The position numbers and the translations under genes were made by a program. From positions 6,329,501-6,393,500 of the forward strand of contig JAULJL010000015.1 in the NCBI GenBank assembly GCA_030761205.1: DNA of 64,000 bases, given 5' to 3'. This DNA is from Fremontodendron californicum. Taxonomy: Eukaryota > Streptophyta > Magnoliopsida > Malvales > Malvaceae. The notes under the pieces were generated by a model, which was given only the letters and a program-made list of their open reading frames with translations, was not told the DNA's origin and did no database searches. How positions within the stretch are numbered: the first letter of the stretch is position 1; every line of letters begins with the position of its first letter. This document shows positions 58,401-64,000 of this stretch, piece after piece.

Positions 58401-58914
58401 ATCTTCTAATCCTAAAAGATAAAGGTTCCAGGGGCAGACTTAAATACTACATCTTTATATCAGTATATACTATAATTGAACTAATCAAAGCGAGTCAAAA
58501 TAAATAAATACAACATCTTTATATCAGTATATAAAGATGCATTCAGAATTTTGGCAATATATATATGTGTGTGTGTGTGTGTGTGATACCTGCAACATCT
58601 TGGCTATCATAAACGCCACGGTAAACGGTGCCATAAGTCCCATGAGCTATAACATGCCTTATATCAAGTTTAGCCAAATCAATTTCCCACTCTTCCTTCT
58701 TTGTCATAGTTGAAATACTTCCGTCCCTAGACCAAGCCCTGCTCAAGTGCTTATCCAGTTGCAAATCCCAGTTCTTGAAATCTATCTTATCTGCTCTTAG
58801 AAACATGTCCTTATTGTTGCTCAGGTTTCCTATAGACTCTAAGGCCTTTCCCTCTGTTGGGGATGTCTCTGTTTTTTTTACGGCTTCAGCTCCCTCACCA
58901 TTGCTTGTTGCCAT
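55473..58914 (-). CDS. MRK1: Raf-like serine/threonine protein kinase (MRK1-like, MAPKKK group C)
   Basis: Group C Raf-like kinases are soluble plant kinases. The pathway of MRK1 is not well known. Six minus-strand exons are 58590-58914, 57368-57489, 56804-57012, 56546-56720, 56211-56345 and 55473-55676. They total 389 codons plus TGA, against 391 recalled for Arabidopsis MRK1. The start MATSNGEG was chosen over an in-frame ATG 12 codons upstream because it fits the family. Seen are the G loop HGTYGTVYRG (G92, G95), lysine K110 in VKVLDWGEDG, HRDVKTEN with D232 and N237, DFG at 250-252, TGTLGYMAPE and the C-terminus CFCFIPRGP. All catalytic residues are present. The intron 1 donor is followed by (AC)n(AT)n. 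It lies next to the methyltransferase relic. Confidence 0.93.
58559..58585. repeat. (AT)n(GT)n microsatellite next to an MRK1 splice donor
   Basis: On the minus strand the exon 1 donor GTATC is followed at once by about 10 CA units and then AT units. Length change here could affect splice-site recognition. Confidence 0.8.
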
Positions 58915-59279
58915 GTTTCTTCTTTTTCTGAAAAACAAATAAAAATCCACAAAATTTTAAAAAAAATGGAATTATCAAACCAAAGAAAATGGATCAACAA
59001 AACATTGGTTTTATAAGGAAGAAAAAGAGAAAAGAAAGGGAAGTATTTTATAAAGGTTACAAGAAGAATGGATGATTATTTGAGTTTTTTTTGATATTTT
59101 AAAGTAGGGTTTTGTGGAGGAGGAAAGCAGAAAGAATTTTATTTATAAAAATTTTAAAAGAAAGGGAAAAAAGAAGAAGAAAGAATTGGAAGGAGGGCTT
59201 GGTTTTTGGTTGTGGCCTGAATTGGATTTAAGAGGGCACGACTGTTTCAAAATAAGAAATTGAAAAGAACAAGGATACG

Positions 59280-61050
59280 CTGTTATTTACCTGTCAAATT
59301 TAACGGATTTACCGGTATTTTAAGATCTTCTGTGGATGGGAATATCGGTTTTCCATATAGATTTGACCATATTAGTCATTTCCTTTCCATCAACATGTTT
59401 TGTTTACAAACAGCTCCATAAAAAATTATAAATATTAAAATTCGAAATTTAAATTTATTAATTTTTTTTTTTAAAATAATTAAATTAAATCTTAAATTCT
59501 TTTAGTTGTGTTTTTAATTACAACTTTTTTTTCTTCATTCTTAATCATTGTACTCTTTACAATATTTTACCATTTAATTTCAAATACTCTAAACAAAATG
59601 GAAAATGACATTTCTTTTTTTTAGCAAGAGAATCTAAATTTCATTTCTTTACCTTTTCCAAATTTTACGAGAAGGAAAATACTTTTTGCTTCATTAATTT
59701 TATCCCAAATATTTATATCCCTCAGACGACATATATTTATTTGTCTGATTGTAATATATCATTTATGAATTAATTGACATTTTATGAATTGATGAATCTT
59801 ATATTTAAATGTATCCAATATTATATATCAATATCTTAATTTATCCCGTTATCCAAATCAAAGTAACCAAAATCCAGAATTTTGAAAGGGGGTTTTGGAT
59901 AAAATATAGTAGTAGTAAATAATATAGTAGTATAAACTATAAAGGATGGCGCAAGAAAAAGGGGGGGGTTGTCTTTGGCAAAGCTAGTGCGGGCACAGTA
60001 GTAAATCCAAATTACTACGGACTACGGAGCTCCCATCTTTAGAAAAGACCAGATGATATTGACGTATTTACGCCCTCTATGAATCAGAAAAGGTCGAAAA
60101 AATCTCACATTAAAAGTTAAAACCATCCATAAATAGGAAAATGACTGTTTTTTTTACCAATTTGAGTTATAAATTCCAGTAAGATCGAACACACTTTTTC
60201 ATAAAAGTATATATTTTAATATAAAAATGGATACTGCTCTTGTTACTGTTACAATTGAAGGGAAATTTTTATTTGATTCATACATTAATTTTTTTTTTAT
60301 TTTTTTTTTCATAAGAAAGATTTTACTAACGAGTGTCTTTATGCTATTTTTTAAAATTAATTTCAATGCATTGAATGAAGATATTATTCTATATATATAT
60401 ATATATATAATAACTTAAAAAGTGCTTTTAAAACACTTGTTAGCAAAATCCTAATATGAATACTTAATTTTTTTTGAACAACGCCATTAATACTTTGAAT
60501 TGTTTAAAGTTTAAACTGAAAATAAATAGTAGTTACATATAAAAATAAAAAGTTGATTCTTGGAAAAAGCAAAAGTATAATAGTTAATAATGATGTCATG
60601 AAGTTATAACTATTAAAGAATGAATATATTTGAAAATATATATAAATTTTAAAAAATCATTATATTCAATGATATAGATAATATTTAAAAAAAATTAATT
60701 AAATCAAACAAAATATATATTAAATATAAATAAGTTATATAAAATTATACAAATAAATAAATAAATTTATTTATATATAACATTACATTATTTATATTTA
60801 TATAAATTTTTATTTAAGACATTTGGTGAATCATTAGCATATTCTTCCAGCATAAAAAAGCTAGTAAGAAGTTTATTAGTCACGCTTGGATTTCATTTCG
60901 TTTCCCATTAGAAATTAGACAAACAAACTTTACAAACTCCTTGGACCAATTCAAAGAAGAACATTAATTTGTTCTAGTACTAGAATTAATTAGGAAGTAG
61001 TAGAATCATTTATTTATTTGTTAAAAAAGGGAAATTATTTATTAAAAAAA
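59280..61050. other. AT-rich intergenic DNA upstream of MRK1
   Basis: It contains a G(9) run near 59961, one MITE (60319-60451) and many A/T tracts. No gene recognised. Confidence 0.45.
60319..60451. mobile_element. MITE, same family as 24483-24667
   Basis: GATTTTACTAACGAGTGTC at the left and CACTTGTTAGCAAAATCC at the right are the family inverted ends. The core has a (TA)n tract. Confidence 0.65.
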
Positions 61051-61061
61051 AAAGTGTAGGA

Positions 61062-61293
61062 GAGAGTCTTTATCGGCGTCGCTGTAAACCGCGACGGTCC
61101 GAATCCGTAAACGCTTCGCTGTCCTCATGATTCTGCATGCTATCTCGCCGCGGTTCGACACTAGGATTTTTCTAAATACGCTTCTGCGGCGAAGTCGTTT
61201 CGAAGTAGAAGAAGAGAGTAGTCTTGTTTGAAGAAGGATTGGCGCGCGGCCGTTGAGAAACTTTCGACGGAGGATTGATGCCATTAACGACAT
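61062..61293 (-). pseudogene. methylcrotonoyl-CoA carboxylase alpha subunit, N-terminal fragment
   Basis: MCCA is the biotin-carrying subunit of the mitochondrial leucine-degradation carboxylase. The 78-codon fragment starts MSLMASILRRKFLNGRAP, a basic serine/arginine-rich presequence fit for mitochondrial import. It then enters the biotin carboxylase domain (RKILVSNRGEIACRIMRTAK and AVYSDADKDSL). The similarity ends just before an A tract and a stop, and nothing downstream continues the domain. No stop or frameshift is seen inside. It is either a captured or duplicated first exon, or the remains of a truncated gene. Confidence 0.75.
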
Positions 61294-61747
61294 CGTTTCG
61301 AGGAAGGAACTTGGCAAAAAACGGTAGCGGACTGGAAGTAGAGAGCGAAAAGTAGGAGAAGGAATTGCGGATAAGCATCGGTTACACAATTATATAGTTT
61401 TCAATTTACTACAGTTTGGATTTCCATAATCGTCATTTTCGAGCGATTTTCTCAATAAAAAAAGACGGCTCTAGTCCAGAGGACTCGGAGTTGCGTGTTT
61501 ATCGGGAACGTGACGGGCGCTTGCCTGGCAAAATCCATCGGAATTAGGCGTCAATCCTCATCTTCTAGATTGGGCCTGTCATGAATTCTTTTTCTGCTCA
61601 TTTATTCCTGTTGAATCGGACTGGGCTTGATTGATTTTATAAGAATCTTGAAATTGTTATCGGATTTGGATGGACCGTGTTTGGGCTTACTAAAACCCAT
61701 AAAATTAGTTTTTATTTTCACATCTGTGATTTCTGAATATAAAGGGA

Positions 61748-62742
61748 AGGGATAATGTCATGAATGACCATTTAAGTTTATCAAATTTGTCAATATGATA
61801 TCTGTATTTTAAAAGTATTCAATGTGGCACATGTATTATCAAACCGTGTACCAATGTGGTACCTTGACCTAACACTTTTAAATATAGATGATGATATGGC
61901 ATTGACTAATCAAGTGATGATACGTGGCAGCATCTGATTTTTAAAAATTAATATTTGGATTTTTGTAAAAAATAAAAAGGAAAAAATATATTACATATAT
62001 TAATAATATTAAAATATTAAAAATTATATTTTTAAAAATTAATATATAATTGTTTAAAACAATTATATTAAAAATATAAAATTATATTTTTAAACATTAA
62101 TAAATGTTTTTTCTTAAAATTTTTAAAAAATTTAAAAATTACAAAATTAAAATATTTAACTAAATTTATTTTTAAAATATAAAATATTTTAAAATTACTT
62201 GTAAAAAATTTATAATATCTAAATTTTAAAAAATATATATTTAATGAAGAAATTTTAATTTTAAAAATTACAAAAAATCAAATTATAAAATTAAATTATT
62301 TTATTGTTTTCATTTTTCTAAAAATATTTATTAAAAAAATACAAAAATTAAAATATTTTATTAATTTAATTTCTATTAAAAATATTATTAAAATATAAAG
62401 GTGAAGAGAGAAAAAAAAATTAAAAATTAAAATGATATTTTTTTTGTTAATACACGTGGCATCACTATGTGGTGCCACGTGTAAAGAAAAAAAAGTATAA
62501 TTTTATTTTTAAATTAAAATAATAAATTTTTTTGTTAATACACGTGGTATCATTATATGGTGCCACATGTCAAGTTTTCATTGGATACAAAAGCCACATC
62601 ATCAATATTTAACGATGTTACTGATAAGTACTGCAATTGCACACGGAGTGAAAACTTTAAGTACTAAAATAAACATTTTTAAAGTACAAGTACCATATTG
62701 ACAAATTTGATAAATTTTAGGGGTTATTCATACATTATCTCT
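61748..62742. mobile_element. inverted-repeat element of about 1 kb, Mutator-type MITE
   Basis: The left end (GGGATAATGTCATGAATGAC) and the reverse complement of the right end (AGAGATAATGTATGAATAAC) match. Both are followed by TATCAAATTTGTCAATATG. Similarity of the two arms continues for about 200 bases. The middle is AT-rich with two palindromic CACGTGG/CCACGTG units (62452-62484 and 62540-62572). No coding sequence. The target duplication is unclear. Confidence 0.65.
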
Positions 62743-64000
62743 AAAGAAAACTAATATTAAGAATGGTCCGCTTAATCGGTATCTATAGGCATCAATCAAG
62801 GATTATTTAATTATCAATTTAGAAATTTTTTTTTTGCATTTAATATATTACTTTTACTTAATTAAAAAAATTATTAATTATACTTTTCTTTATATATATA
62901 TAACCTTAAGCAGTTCATAATGATACTGGTTAACATTTTTCTATTAACAATAATTGAACATAATTAAATAGTGAAGGTTGAGACTTGAGAGTCCATTTTC
63001 TTAGCCTTTGAAACTACAATAGACTTAAATTCTAATTTTTTTAGTTGGAAATGTTTTATTTAAAGGGTCTGTTTAACCGTTACTTATAAGAATTAAGTAA
63101 AGATTATCTAATTTATATATTTTAAATATATATATATATTTAATGCATTATTTTTATTAAATTAAAAATAAATAAATTCATTAATTGTATTTTTATTTTT
63201 CTTAAATATTATTTTAACCAATGTTATTAGGTATTTGTTAATATTTTCTTTATTTAAAAATAATTAAATACAAAGATAAATTATTTAGAATTAATTAATT
63301 TATAAACTTTTTTTTTTTACATTTTTCTTCGAAAAATATAATCTTAATAAAAGAGAATATTTATTCATTGGTTAAACCAGATCGAATCATATAACAAAAT
63401 ATTTCATTTGTCCGAGAGATATTTCAACTTTTGCAAAATTATGCCATGTGAGGCTCAATATTTAATCTACCATGAGGTCCATGAGTCAAGTCTCTTTCCA
63501 TGCAAGCCTGTCATTGAAGAGGTTAAATTTTTGCAGTGAAATTAAAGCAACAAAGCTAATTACCTCCCAACAGGCAACAGCCCATCAAAAAGATGCAAAA
63601 AAAATAAGAGAGAGAGACTAGAATTAATAAAAGGGGGCGTATGTTTTAACAACCATTCACAATTTCACAAGCCACTGAAAAACTGTGATGGTAGTTGGTT
63701 GGGGAGAGGTGGGCCAGTTTGCTTCTCCTTATTCCTTCACACTTGCTTAAACTTTACCTAACATTACATAATAGCAATCATAAACAAATACAATCCAAGC
63801 TTTTAGAATCTTCGATGTTGTGGGTGGGGTGAGTCATGTGCATGCGCTTTGCTTGCTAGCATGCTGCTATACAATCCGCTGGCATTCTCCACATAGTCCA
63901 TTCCAAATTCAACAATTCGATTTTGCATTTTCACCCAAGGGACCCATGGCCATCAGCTTTCTTAGTTCTTTCATTTCATTGCATTCTGTACAATTTGTAT
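62743..64000. other. AT-rich terminal stretch, no gene recognised
   Basis: Two diverged copies of an AT-rich sequence (62761-62950 and 63065-63290, beginning near GGTCCGCTTAATCGGTAT and GGTCTGTTTAACCGTTAC) suggest an old repeat. RY-like CATGCGC and GCATGC motifs occur at 63840-63865. Nothing else was recognised. Confidence 0.4.

Overview
This is nuclear DNA of a flowering plant, most likely a eudicot. The genes have many short GT-AG introns, the intergenic DNA is AT-rich, and transposons of several plant types are nested in introns and gaps. No bacterial features, tRNA or rRNA genes or CRISPR arrays were seen. All gene models were built by hand from splice sites, reading frame and family knowledge. 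No search was run.

Six complete host-type gene models were assembled. On the + strand is a mitochondrial-type ribosomal protein L24 (184-3053). On the - strand are the cytosolic Fe-S assembly factor DRE2/anamorsin (4550-8450), a type I inositol polyphosphate 5-phosphatase (32038-35152), the KEOPS kinase BUD32 (52170-53705) and a Raf-like kinase of the MRK1 type (55473-58914). The sixth is a plant-mobile-domain (MAIN-like) gene on the + strand (40544-43401), which lies inside a transposon. Broken relics are a vicilin gene, one last exon of homocysteine S-methyltransferase, one first exon of methylcrotonoyl-CoA carboxylase alpha, and a type I MADS-box fragment. The order 5-phosphatase, methyltransferase relic, MRK1 matches, from memory, adjacent Arabidopsis loci on chromosome 3. 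If so, this is a conserved block in which the middle gene has decayed and BUD32 plus much transposon DNA now lie inside.

Layout: 1-9625 holds L24, the vicilin relic and DRE2, with four hAT-type miniature elements. 9639-21456 holds two nearly identical L1-type LINEs in the same orientation. The first has both ORFs open, and its 5' end carries MADS-box sequence. The second has one nonsense codon in ORF2. 21468-30900 is AT-rich and mostly gene-free. 31000-35200 holds the 5-phosphatase and a doubtful small gene. 37860-38690 is a truncated LINE. 39747-44439 is a 4.7 kb Mutator-like element with about 10-bp target duplications and long inverted repeats built from hairpin modules, carrying the complete PMD gene with its own promoter. 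45522-46831 is a head-to-tail pair of non-autonomous Helitrons split by another truncated LINE. 49460-59000 holds two orphan exons, BUD32, the methyltransferase relic and MRK1. 61062-61293 is the carboxylase relic, followed by a further inverted-repeat element.

The most unusual object is the PMD-carrying element. It shows no transposase, has a complete 617-codon host-like gene behind a TATA box and a perfect 30-bp palindrome, and its ends are arrays of long hairpins sharing one core (GGGAAATCGCCA).
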